A DNA stretch of 5,667 bases from Gorillibacterium sp. (GTDB taxonomy: Bacteria; Bacillota; Bacilli; Paenibacillales; NBRC-103111), in the NCBI GenBank assembly GCA_023511325.1, contig JAIMBU010000234.1, positions 1 through 5,667 on the forward strand. The letters are read 5' to 3'. A model generated the notes under the pieces. That model searched no databases, had not been told where the DNA came from, and saw only the letters and a program-made list of their open reading frames with translations. A program made the position numbers and the translations under genes. Below, piece by piece: positions 1-5,529 of the stretch (position 1 is the stretch's first letter; each line of letters opens with the position of its first letter).

Positions 1-288
1 GACGAGCAGCTGTAAGACTGTCCCTAATCCGGAAATGACAAACGAATTGATGAAATACCGCTGAAATGTTGACTCCGGCTTCATCCAGGCTTCCACGTAA
101 TTCTTGAAATTCCAGACCTCGGGCAGGAATGTCGGCGGCATCCGGTTGATTTCCTCACCCGTTTTAAGTGAGGTCAGGATCATCCAGATAAAAGGAAACA
201 CAACACTACACGCCAGCAATACCACACCTATCAGCACAATCGTCCAGATCACCTTCGAAGAACGCCGTGCTCCTACCCTTCCAAACAT
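1..288 (-). CDS. Carbohydrate ABC transporter permease, MalG/UgpE type (N-terminal part)
   Basis: This is the 5' part (96 codons) of the second inner-membrane permease of a sugar importer; the rest lies beyond position 1. The N-terminus is short and basic (MFGRVGARRSSK). One transmembrane helix follows at about residues 12-36, containing VFPFIWMILTSLK, the usual first-helix signature of MalG-type permeases. Next come TFLPEVWNFKNYVEAW and RYFINSFVISG, the typical linker and start of the second helix. I chose the ATG at 288 because AGGAGG at 296-301 lies about 7 nt upstream; the in-frame ATG at 294 would sit directly against that site. The gap to the MalF-type gene is 12 nt, and the ribosome site overlaps that gene's stop codon, so the two are probably translationally linked. 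The EAA loop that contacts the ATPase is outside the window. The substrate cannot be read from the sequence. Confidence 0.93.
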   Translation of the reverse strand, partial: MFGRVGARRSSKVIWTIVLIGVVLLACSVVFPFIWMILTSLKTGEEINRMPPTFLPEVWNFKNYVEAWMKPESTFQRYFINSFVISGLGTVLQLLV

Positions 289-300
289 CGTCATTCCTCC

Positions 301-1377
301 TTACTGCATGTAATGAACCCTTTTCTCCCCAAAGCGCAGCTGCAGCCAAGTAAGTCCAAGCAGCAAAATGAACAGCACCATGGATACCGCTGACGCATAG
401 CCAATCTGACCATACACGTAGAAGCTGCGGAAGATATACAAGGGCAGCGACATCGTCGACCCGAGCGGACCGCCTTCACCACCGGAAAAGATATAGAAAG
501 CATTAAAGGATTCAAACGCTCCAATGACGGATACGATGCTGAGCAGAAACCAGGTCGGAGACAGCAGGGGCAGCGTAATATGACGAAGGACATTCCAGGT
601 ACGCGCTCCGTCGATGCGAGCCGCTTCCGTCAAATCATGTGGAATTTGCGTCATGCCGGACATGAACACGATAATTTGGAACCCAAGACTGCTCCATATC
701 GAGAACAGGATAATAACACCAAGCGCCCAGGTCGGACCTGCGAACGCAATCGGAATCGATTCCGGCCAACTGCCCCCGAGTGCATGAATCAGCTTGATCA
801 GAATCGGGTCAGGGTCCGTCATCCACTGCTGAGCCTCGCCACCTATGGAGCGAACTGCCGAATTGGCAAGACCCACGCTTGGATGGAAAATCCACTTGAA
901 TACAATCGCCGCAGCAACATGAGAAGTAATATAGGGGAGAAAGAACAGCACCCGCAGGATCGTTTTTCCTTTTGTTATATGAAACAGCACATACGCTACA
1001 AAAAACGAAAGCAATAGCGTCAGCGGGATGGTTCCTATCGCATAAAAGATCGTCACGATGAACGCCTGTCCGACTTCTCCAAGCTGTAAGCCTGCCCCGG
1101 GATCACGAACGACGATATCCTCGGTGAAGATGCGAATGTAATTATCAAAGCCCACGAACCGCTCCGGCACATAACCCCATTTCCATAAACTGATCCACAT
1201 GCCAAACACGAGCGGCCAGTAACGGAACAACAGCAATAGTGCTAGTGCAGGCAAGGCATAAAGCACGCCTGTCCAGGCCTCTCTTCTTTTTCGTTTAGAG
1301 CGCATTTTAACTAGCTTGTGTCCCTGAACTCGTTCTACAGGCTTGAAATCTAGAGTGGCAGCTTCCTTGAAAATCAC
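301..1377 (-). CDS. Carbohydrate ABC transporter permease, MalF/UgpA type
   Basis: This 358-residue integral membrane subunit forms half of the translocation channel of a CUT1-type sugar importer, pairing with the MalG-type permease encoded next. The first helix is at about 35-60 (EAWTGVLYALPALALLLLF). Further helices lie near 105-132, 138-162, 215-240, 274-296 and 326-347, with a long extracytoplasmic stretch at about 163-213. The EAA loop, which docks on the ATPase, is at 251-270 (EAARIDGARTWNVLRHITLP) and is intact. The start is GTG at 1377, supported by AGGAG about 8 nt upstream. The ATG 24 codons further in (MRSKRKRR) has no ribosome site but matches the usual family N-terminus, so it remains an alternative. 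It is the first gene of the operon as seen here, since a terminator lies about 200 nt upstream. The solute-binding protein and ATPase must be encoded elsewhere, so the substrate is unknown. Confidence 0.95.
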   Translation of the reverse strand: MIFKEAATLDFKPVERVQGHKLVKMRSKRKRREAWTGVLYALPALALLLLFRYWPLVFGMWISLWKWGYVPERFVGFDNYIRIFTEDIVVRDPGAGLQLGEVGQAFIVTIFYAIGTIPLTLLLSFFVAYVLFHITKGKTILRVLFFLPYITSHVAAAIVFKWIFHPSVGLANSAVRSIGGEAQQWMTDPDPILIKLIHALGGSWPESIPIAFAGPTWALGVIILFSIWSSLGFQIIVFMSGMTQIPHDLTEAARIDGARTWNVLRHITLPLLSPTWFLLSIVSVIGAFESFNAFYIFSGGEGGPLGSTMSLPLYIFRSFYVYGQIGYASAVSMVLFILLLGLTWLQLRFGEKRVHYMQ

Positions 1378-1570
1378 CTAGAATTCTCCTCTCTGAGCAG
1401 CTTTCCTGATTTGTCTTACTCCGTTAATAATAGGTACTAAGTATTTGGTACGGATTAGAGACAAGTAAAGAAATTGCATTGATTCTTACTGGTGTTTACA
1501 CGATTCAGCATGTTTTCCTGTTAAAACAGTCATTTTGGTCATTGAAACGGTCATCTTTATCGGATGTGCC
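1378..1570 (-). promoter_or_regulatory. Upstream region of the sugar permease operon
   Basis: This gap must hold the permease promoter if the terminator at 1580-1627 works. The best minus-strand boxes I find are TTTACT (1464-1469) and AATACT (1440-1445), 18 bp apart and each 4/6 to consensus. A TATTAT at 1427-1432 has no -35 partner. Possible protein-binding elements are GTGT-TT-ACAC (1492-1501) between two GATTC copies (1481-1485, 1502-1506), an inverted repeat CTGTT-AA-AACAG (1518-1529), and three GTCAT copies (1529-1533, 1538-1542, 1550-1554). I found no good catabolite-response element. None of these is strong evidence alone. Confidence 0.25.
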
Positions 1571-1579
1571 TTAGCAAAG

Positions 1580-1627
1580 AAAGAGCGAACCCGCGAATGC
1601 TATAAAGCAATCACGGGTTCGCTCTTT
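1580..1627 (-). terminator. Intrinsic terminator downstream of the lgt unit
   Basis: A perfect 14-bp stem pairs 1580-1593 with 1614-1627 around a 20-nt loop. Read on the minus strand, the stem is followed by a moderately T-rich stretch (TTTCTTTG). The plus-strand reading has a poorer tail (TTTGTGG). It lies 20 nt past the stop of the small ORF at 1647-1745 and about 195 nt past lgt, so it probably ends that transcript and insulates the permease operon. Confidence 0.75.
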
Positions 1628-1646
1628 GTGGTTATGGGGATAAGTA

Positions 1647-1745
1647 TTATGAGGTAGAGGTTAAAATGGATGGTAAGACTTTTCTCATAAAGTGCAAGTC
1701 ATTTAATTTTAGTTTTTTTCCAAGTAACTCTATAACCTCTGACAC
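1647..1745 (-). CDS. Possible small ORF, 32 residues, or remnant of a longer gene
   Basis: A GTG start is preceded by GAGGTGAT with about 8 nt spacing, a strong ribosome site. The product would begin MSEVIELLGKKLKLNDLHF, a charged, helix-prone segment, and ends after 32 residues just before the terminator. It starts 76 nt after the lgt stop, so it would be co-transcribed with lgt. I recognise no family. It could be a genuine small protein, or the surviving N-terminus of a gene truncated when the Nudix fragment was joined to lgt. Restoring the frame at its seven-A run does not open a longer reading frame: the shifts I tried hit stops quickly. The region is AT-rich like the Nudix part and unlike the Lgt part. 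Confidence 0.35.
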   Translation of the reverse strand: MSEVIELLGKKLKLNDLHFMRKVLPSILTSTS

Positions 1746-1821
1746 CGTTTTATCACCTCAGGATATTCATAATATTATGTTCACACTTCCAATTTTTCTT
1801 TATGTAGGACTGCATCCAGCC

Positions 1822-2172
1822 TTATTGCCATTTTAACTCGCCTAAATTGTTTTCATTCCAAATATCGAATCCCTCTGAGTATTTTTTATCAAAAAACATG
1901 GGTAGCCTTTCTTTTAAACCATCTGCAAGAAAGAGTGACGGTAATTCATTCTTATCCACCCAAAGGAGACTACCTTCATCTGTTTTATCTAACAGCTCAC
2001 CACTGAAAACATCCGTTCTATAGCTAAAAACAAAGTACTTATCACCCGTTACATCGTTATACCAAAAAATAATCCCGCATAGCTCCAGATCAGATATAGA
2101 CAAACCGGTCTCTTCTTTAACTTCTCTAGTCGTTGAATCAACACTACTCTCGCCTTCTTCTATATGTCTTCC
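1822..2172 (-). other. Nudix-hydrolase segment at the C-terminus of Lgt
   Basis: Residues 260-375 of the lgt product read as the later two thirds of a MutT-like Nudix domain. The box runs from 261 to 283: R261 replaces the usual first glycine, E267 is present, and REVKEETGL keeps the catalytic E279 and E280. Strand-like segments (GIIFWY, KYFVFSYRTD, SLLWVDKNEL) and a C-terminal helix follow. The roughly 30-40 residues of strands that normally precede PGGHIEEGE are missing, because the preceding sequence is the Lgt tail IRERSGGSEPG. Codon use becomes noticeably more AT-rich at about 2170. The segment would face the cytoplasm under the known Lgt topology. It probably cannot fold as a complete Nudix domain, so activity is doubtful. 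Confidence 0.75.
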
Positions 2173-2949
2173 CGGCTCGCTACCGCCAGAGCGCTCACGG
2201 ATAACAAAAACCAGAGCAAGAAGCAGACTGATCGCTATGACTGTGATACTCGTCCATTGCCCGGCAGTCCAGTCAAGAGCATACCGGGGAGAATCTCCCC
2301 GCAAAAATTCAAGCATAAACCTGCCGAGCGAGTACAAGATGTTATAAGCCAAAAACAAGCACCCTTTCGGCCATTTGCGTGATTTCATCAGAATCAACAG
2401 GACAAATACAATGATGTCCCACTGGCCCTCCCATACTTCAGCTGGCCATAGGGGTTGTGAACCGTATGTATCGTAAGCCATCGTTCCCGGAGGATAAACG
2501 ATACCGAAGCCAGAACCGGTAGGTGACCCGAAGGCATCCCCGTTAAGAAAGCAGGCGATGCGGCCGATCCCTTGACCTAAAACAATCGCTGGAGCCATTA
2601 TATCCGCTAACGCCCAAAACGAAAGCTTATGTCTCCGCGTATAAATAGCGGCTGCAAGAAACCCACCCACCAATCCTCCTTGAATGGCCAATCCACCGTT
2701 CCAGAAGCTCGGAATTTGGGTCAAGTGGCTGGCGTAATAATCCCATTGAAAAAAGAATACGTGCCATACCCGCGCGCCGAGGAACGCTCCCGCGATGAGA
2801 TATAGCATCATGTTAGAGATATGCTTCTGATACGGGGTACCTTTTGTCAGGAATAACCCCATTCCCATTGCCAACAGCATGGCCAACGCTACGACAAGCC
2901 CATAAGTGTGAACAGAGTAATCGCCAATTGTGAATAATATGACTCTCAT
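1822..2949 (-). CDS. lgt: Prolipoprotein diacylglyceryl transferase (Lgt) paralogue fused to a Nudix fragment
   Basis: Lgt transfers diacylglycerol from phosphatidylglycerol to the lipobox cysteine of preprolipoproteins in the cytoplasmic membrane. Residues 1-254 form an essentially complete seven-helix Lgt; the last helix is at about 234-250. Visible family features are Y16 in TYGL, NGGLAIQGG (84-92), D116, the signature GRIACFLNGDAFG (129-141), and R210/E214 in GRFMLEFLRGD. Departures from the E. coli pattern are Q90 where E. coli has His103, C133 where it has Asn146, and D138 where it has Glu151. Residues from about 260 to 375 are a Nudix segment with REVKEETGL (275-283). The ATG at 2949 has AAGGAAGG about 10 nt upstream. 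Total length (375) exceeds the usual Lgt length of about 260-290. The gene follows a BlaI-type operator, suggesting inducible expression. It is probably a second lgt, the housekeeping copy lying elsewhere; that is inference. Confidence 0.9.
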   Translation of the reverse strand: MRVILFTIGDYSVHTYGLVVALAMLLAMGMGLFLTKGTPYQKHISNMMLYLIAGAFLGARVWHVFFFQWDYYASHLTQIPSFWNGGLAIQGGLVGGFLAAAIYTRRHKLSFWALADIMAPAIVLGQGIGRIACFLNGDAFGSPTGSGFGIVYPPGTMAYDTYGSQPLWPAEVWEGQWDIIVFVLLILMKSRKWPKGCLFLAYNILYSLGRFMLEFLRGDSPRYALDWTAGQWTSITVIAISLLLALVFVIRERSGGSEPGRHIEEGESSVDSTTREVKEETGLSISDLELCGIIFWYNDVTGDKYFVFSYRTDVFSGELLDKTDEGSLLWVDKNELPSLFLADGLKERLPMFFDKKYSEGFDIWNENNLGELKWQ

Positions 2950-2996
2950 TATTATTTATCCTTCCTTTAGATCAGGATGCTTTTTGCAGGCTTCGA

Positions 2997-3023
2997 ATCA
3001 ATACTACAAGCTGTAGTATTGAT
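2997..3023. promoter_or_regulatory. BlaI-type operator upstream of lgt
   Basis: This is a perfect inverted repeat with 12-bp arms and a 3-nt centre, core TACTACA-AGC-TGTAGTA at 3002-3018. The core matches the palindrome over the promoter of the BlaI-family gene (4287-4303) in half-site sequence and spacing. BlaI/MecI repressors are known to bind dyads with TACA/TGTA half-sites. It lies about 48-74 nt upstream of the lgt start, just past the terminator of the repressor operon. I could not assign a convincing -35/-10 pair: TAGTAT (3001-3006) with TTTACG (3027-3032) is spaced 20 bp. The position still suits repression of an lgt promoter. Confidence 0.75.
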
Positions 3024-3029
3024 CCCCGT

Positions 3030-3056
3030 AAAAAAGCGGGTTCAGGAGCTCCCGCT
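3030..3056 (-). terminator. Intrinsic terminator overlapping the end of the M56 gene
   Basis: On the minus strand the hairpin AGCGGG / CCCGCT (3051-3056 with 3035-3040) has a 10-nt loop and is followed by a run of T (complement of A 3030-3035). The M56 stop codon (3042-3044) lies in the loop. It separates the BlaI-M56 transcript from lgt, implying that lgt has its own promoter. An alternative CCCG/CGGG pairing (3025-3028 with 3037-3040) competes with the stem. Confidence 0.75.
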
Positions 3057-3842
3057 CAGCATAATCAGCATGAAGAAACAGCAAGTTACGAGGAGCGGTC
3101 TAACCAACTGGAGCGGCACCTTCACCGCCTTGTCAGGCTCAATAATTTGCAACATCCGATAATCCAGGGCGCTCTCTGTAAAGTGAAGCGCCGCTCTGCG
3201 CTTCCGAATCACTCCCCATTTGACGAGCTTTAACAACACATTGCCCAAATGCAAAGACGTTCCCATCTGCTGGATGGCAAAACGATCGGCGAACAATTCC
3301 TGCCACGTTTTCGCGTAAGCAAGAACTGGTTTTATGATGGGCAAATAACCAAATGCTTCGGCCAGAAGCGTGGAAAAAAACTGCTTCAGGTTGTCACGGT
3401 TCCGGCAATGATACCATTCGTGCAGCAGAATGGCTTTCACTTCTTCGTCGGTAAACCGATCCAGCACAGCGGTGGATAAGACAATTCGCGGGCGCCACAG
3501 CCCGATCGTAAGCCCAACAAAAGCATCATCCTGCACCACGATCATATCTGTATACCAATCCCGATATTTATCTTGGAGCTCTTTCGTTAGCAGAAAATTC
3601 GTATGAGCGAGGAAAAGCCGCAGTCCTTTCCTGGTCAGATACCATTGTCTGGCTATCGCCCATAGAATTCGAACAAAGGCATAGACCAAAAGAAGGTCAA
3701 ACAAAAGGGTCGGGAGCATCCATGTCTGCCGGCTGATGTCGGTCTGGTGACGAATGACGAAACCTTCCATCTGTAAAAAAACCGCCGCGACGAAGAACAG
3801 CATCAGCCCATAGCTAGCCCTTACTTTAATAGCGGGACTCAT
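3042..3842 (-). CDS. M56-family (BlaR1/MecR1-like) membrane metallopeptidase without a sensor domain
   Basis: This 266-residue membrane zinc peptidase is the likely partner of the upstream repressor. In the BlaR1/MecR1 systems such a protease, once triggered, leads to cleavage of the BlaI/MecI repressor. Visible features are two N-terminal helices (about 10-30 and 42-64), a cytoplasmic catalytic region with HEWYH at 141-145, a probable third zinc ligand E182 in WQELFADRFAI, a hydrophobic segment at about 164-177, and a final helix at about 246-263. BlaR1 is about 600 residues with a C-terminal penicillin-binding sensor domain; this protein stops just after the last helix, so nothing here suggests beta-lactam sensing. 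The signal is unknown. The ATG at 3842 overlaps the repressor's TGA (ATGA), indicating translational coupling. The gene ends inside a terminator hairpin. Confidence 0.92.
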   Translation of the reverse strand: MSPAIKVRASYGLMLFFVAAVFLQMEGFVIRHQTDISRQTWMLPTLLFDLLLVYAFVRILWAIARQWYLTRKGLRLFLAHTNFLLTKELQDKYRDWYTDMIVVQDDAFVGLTIGLWRPRIVLSTAVLDRFTDEEVKAILLHEWYHCRNRDNLKQFFSTLLAEAFGYLPIIKPVLAYAKTWQELFADRFAIQQMGTSLHLGNVLLKLVKWGVIRKRRAALHFTESALDYRMLQIIEPDKAVKVPLQLVRPLLVTCCFFMLIMLSGSS

Positions 3843-4270
3843 GATTTTTTCTCCTGCTTCATTTCGTTTAATTTTTGCTCCAATTTGGCGATCACTTCCG
3901 GATCGGCTTCATCCAGCGCATCGATCATGTGGGTGACAACCAAACTTCCATATTCCTGAAAAAGACCCTGCGACACCGCCTTCATCTGTTCAGCCAGAAA
4001 CTCCTCTTTTGCCAGGACCGGCTTGAACTTGGCCCCACGTGCCCTGCCGATTCCACCTGTCGTTTTCGCAAGTTGGCCTTTCTCCCGTAGCCGGTTCATC
4101 ACGGTCATAACCGCATTGACGGAAATCGGATTTTCCTGACTCAGGACAGACTGTACCTCTCGGATACTTAATTCTCCAGACGACCACAACAGCTCCATTA
4201 TCTTTGCTTCCAGTGGCCCAAAAAAACGGTTCAGCCCTTCACCATTTACATTAATTCTTTTGATCTGCAC
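3839..4270 (-). CDS. BlaI/MecI/CopY-family transcriptional repressor
   Basis: This 143-residue dimeric winged-helix repressor has its DNA-binding domain at about 17-85, with the family pattern LEAKIMELLWSSGELSIREV and a recognition region near VNAVMTVMNRLREKGQLAKT. A helical C-terminal dimerisation part (about 86-143) ends in a charged tail. CopY's cysteine hook (CxCx4CxC) is absent, so a copper-sensing CopY role is unlikely; BlaI-type control by proteolysis fits the adjacent M56 peptidase. The start is GTG at 4270 with GAGGTG about 6 nt upstream. The upstream promoter contains a dyad matching the one before lgt, so the protein probably represses both its own operon and lgt. I cannot pick out the cleavage site (Asn-Phe in BlaI/MecI) by eye. 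A role in beta-lactam resistance is not supported, as no beta-lactamase or penicillin-binding protein gene is nearby. Confidence 0.93.
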   Translation of the reverse strand: MQIKRINVNGEGLNRFFGPLEAKIMELLWSSGELSIREVQSVLSQENPISVNAVMTVMNRLREKGQLAKTTGGIGRARGAKFKPVLAKEEFLAEQMKAVSQGLFQEYGSLVVTHMIDALDEADPEVIAKLEQKLNEMKQEKKS

Positions 4271-4283
4271 CTAGTTCACCTCG

Positions 4284-4306
4284 ATATACTACGTATTGTA
4301 GTATAT
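4284..4306. promoter_or_regulatory. BlaI-type operator over the repressor promoter
   Basis: An inverted repeat has 9-bp arms (4284-4292 and 4298-4306) and a 5-nt centre. The core is TACTACG-TAT-TGTAGTA (4287-4303), the same 7-3-7 arrangement as the site before lgt with one half-site base changed (A to G). It covers the -10 box and the predicted transcription start of the repressor gene, as expected for autorepression. The arms are shorter than in the lgt site, so binding may be weaker here. Confidence 0.8.
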
Positions 4307-4324
4307 ACTTGCAACAAGTGTCAA
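4295..4324 (-). promoter_or_regulatory. Promoter of the BlaI-M56 operon
   Basis: On the minus strand a perfect TTGACA -35 (4319-4324) and TACAAT -10 (4295-4300, 5/6) are separated by 18 bp. The predicted start near 4288 gives a leader of about 18 nt that contains the GAGGTG ribosome site. The -10 box lies within the operator dyad. Confidence 0.8.
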
Positions 4325-4416
4325 TTCGCTCGCCTTACCTCCACAAAGCGTCATAAACCAACGTCTGTAGCTAATCTCTTATATCCTTATTTCACTAAAA
4401 TCAATTTTTGCTACTC

Positions 4417-4446
4417 AAAAAAGGCCATCCCGCCAAGGGTGGCCTT
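4417..4446 (-). terminator. Intrinsic terminator after the HExxH protein gene
   Basis: A 10-bp stem (4421-4430 with 4437-4446, one G-T pair) with a 6-nt loop is followed on the minus strand by six T (complement of A 4417-4422). It lies about 88 nt past the stop at 4534 and upstream of the BlaI promoter, so it closes the upstream unit. Between it and the stop, TTATAGC (4481-4487) and GCTATAA (4503-4509) form a weak inverted repeat of unknown role. Confidence 0.85.
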
Positions 4447-4533
4447 ACCTGTTGTTGCTGCCCAAACATACAAAGCATCGTTATAGCCGCGTGATAGCAA
4501 AAGCTATAATCATACGAGATATGACCCGCATCC

Positions 4534-5529
4534 TCATACTCCCCAAATTCCACCTTCTGTTCCAAAGGGTAAGGTATTAAGAAATTGATTAAAATAATCC
4601 TGAAAGTTCACAGCTTCCCTCTTGGGATGATTTTGCATGTATTTCAATAGGACAACGGACAGCAGGTGAGAGCCTTCATCATGTTTTTCTAAATACCCAT
4701 AAGGGTCCTTTTCCAAGCTAATTTTGTCCCAAATATAGAGAGCCATCGCTTCCACAACATTTTCCTCAATGAAGCCCTTGATTGTGCTATAGCCAAAACG
4801 TTCCTTTTGCTTTTCAAAGGCAGCTAACAGTACAGGTTCTATTTTCAGCTTGTTAAAAGGGTCATCCAATTGTTCGATCCGATAAGGCGGATGAAACATT
4901 TCGTGAATAGCGACGCCTAGCGTAAACGCCATACGAAAGGAAACATCTGAAATATAGCGTGGACCAGCAATCTTGATCCCATGTGGAGCTGCATAACTGC
5001 ACAAATACAGGATGATATGATCAATCTTACTGGAGGGTCCCAGCATATCGTTGATTTCCTTAAAAATGGAATACTGTGAGGCAAATGTCGCAATCTCTTC
5101 CCCTTTCCCAATCAGATAAGGGCGCTTTTGTTCATGCCAATATTCTTTAAACCCTAGCTTCTCCAAGCTGTGAATGGTTTCCGGAACGAGATCAAACAGC
5201 CGTTTTCGCTGCTCCCAATCCTCTTTTTCGTAATAGGGCGTTTGACTGAAATAGGATTCAAGCAAATCTGTAGATCTGAGAAGCTCTGATAGCTCTATGG
5301 AATCAAAATCCGGAACGGAGGAGACGACCAAGGTCAAAAAGGGACTGAGCATCGTTCTTCCTTGTATACGAATAAGCTCGGACATCAGTCGTTGATTCTG
5401 TTCGGTATGGAAGGCTTGAAAACGATGATGGTCATCCACATGCCGCTTCACATAAAACTCATCCTGCGTCAGCACATTCAAGAAATTTAAAGCATCAAGC
5501 GTGTAGGAGGTTGCTACTTCAAATGCCAC
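4534..5529 (-). CDS. Unrecognised protein with an HExxH zinc-metallopeptidase motif
   Basis: I cannot assign this 331-residue protein to a named family. It has no obvious signal peptide or transmembrane helix, so it is probably cytoplasmic. The notable motif is HEMFH at 209-213 in AFTLGVAIHEMFHPPYR: a hydrophobic helix carrying a zinc-type HExxH. A helix about 45 residues later (FIEENVVEAMALYIWDK, 253-269) offers E256, E257 or E260 as a third ligand, the gluzincin arrangement. The N-terminal 130 residues are helical and charged, with His-rich HVDDHHRF at 30-37. The start is GTG at 5529, with only a modest AAAGG site about 13 nt upstream. It overlaps by one base the stop codon of a reading frame coming from upstream (TAGTG), suggesting translational coupling. 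No other in-frame start precedes it after the nearest stop. A terminator follows. Peptidase activity is inferred from the motif alone. Confidence 0.82.
   Translation of the reverse strand: MAFEVATSYTLDALNFLNVLTQDEFYVKRHVDDHHRFQAFHTEQNQRLMSELIRIQGRTMLSPFLTLVVSSVPDFDSIELSELLRSTDLLESYFSQTPYYEKEDWEQRKRLFDLVPETIHSLEKLGFKEYWHEQKRPYLIGKGEEIATFASQYSIFKEINDMLGPSSKIDHIILYLCSYAAPHGIKIAGPRYISDVSFRMAFTLGVAIHEMFHPPYRIEQLDDPFNKLKIEPVLLAAFEKQKERFGYSTIKGFIEENVVEAMALYIWDKISLEKDPYGYLEKHDEGSHLLSVVLLKYMQNHPKREAVNFQDYFNQFLNTLPFGTEGGIWGV

Noticed and set aside
580..1017. Long plus-strand open frame (145 codons) opposite the MalF-type permease
   Set aside because: It is a shadow frame of a clear permease gene; its product is compositionally odd (Arg/Asn-rich) with no domain signs.
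1541..1556. Possible catabolite-response element (TGAAACGGTCA)
   Set aside because: The central CG is displaced by one base from the consensus and the arms do not pair, so it does not meet the CcpA site pattern.
1666..1836. Plus-strand ORF of 56 codons with AGAGG 5 nt upstream of its ATG
   Set aside because: It runs antisense to the small minus-strand ORF and the 3' end of lgt, has low-complexity hydrophobic content and no recognisable family; the minus-strand reading fits operon direction and terminator better.
3990..4187. Minus-strand open frame of 65 codons inside the BlaI-family gene
   Set aside because: It overlaps the winged-helix coding sequence in another frame; the BlaI reading is unmistakable.
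3839..4270. CopY-type copper repressor identity
   Set aside because: The C-terminal cysteine motif required for copper/zinc sensing is absent and an M56 peptidase is coupled, pointing to BlaI-type control.
4505..4510. Perfect plus-strand TATAAT just past the HExxH gene
   Set aside because: No -35 at a suitable distance and it would drive antisense transcription; it also forms part of a short inverted repeat, so it is probably chance.
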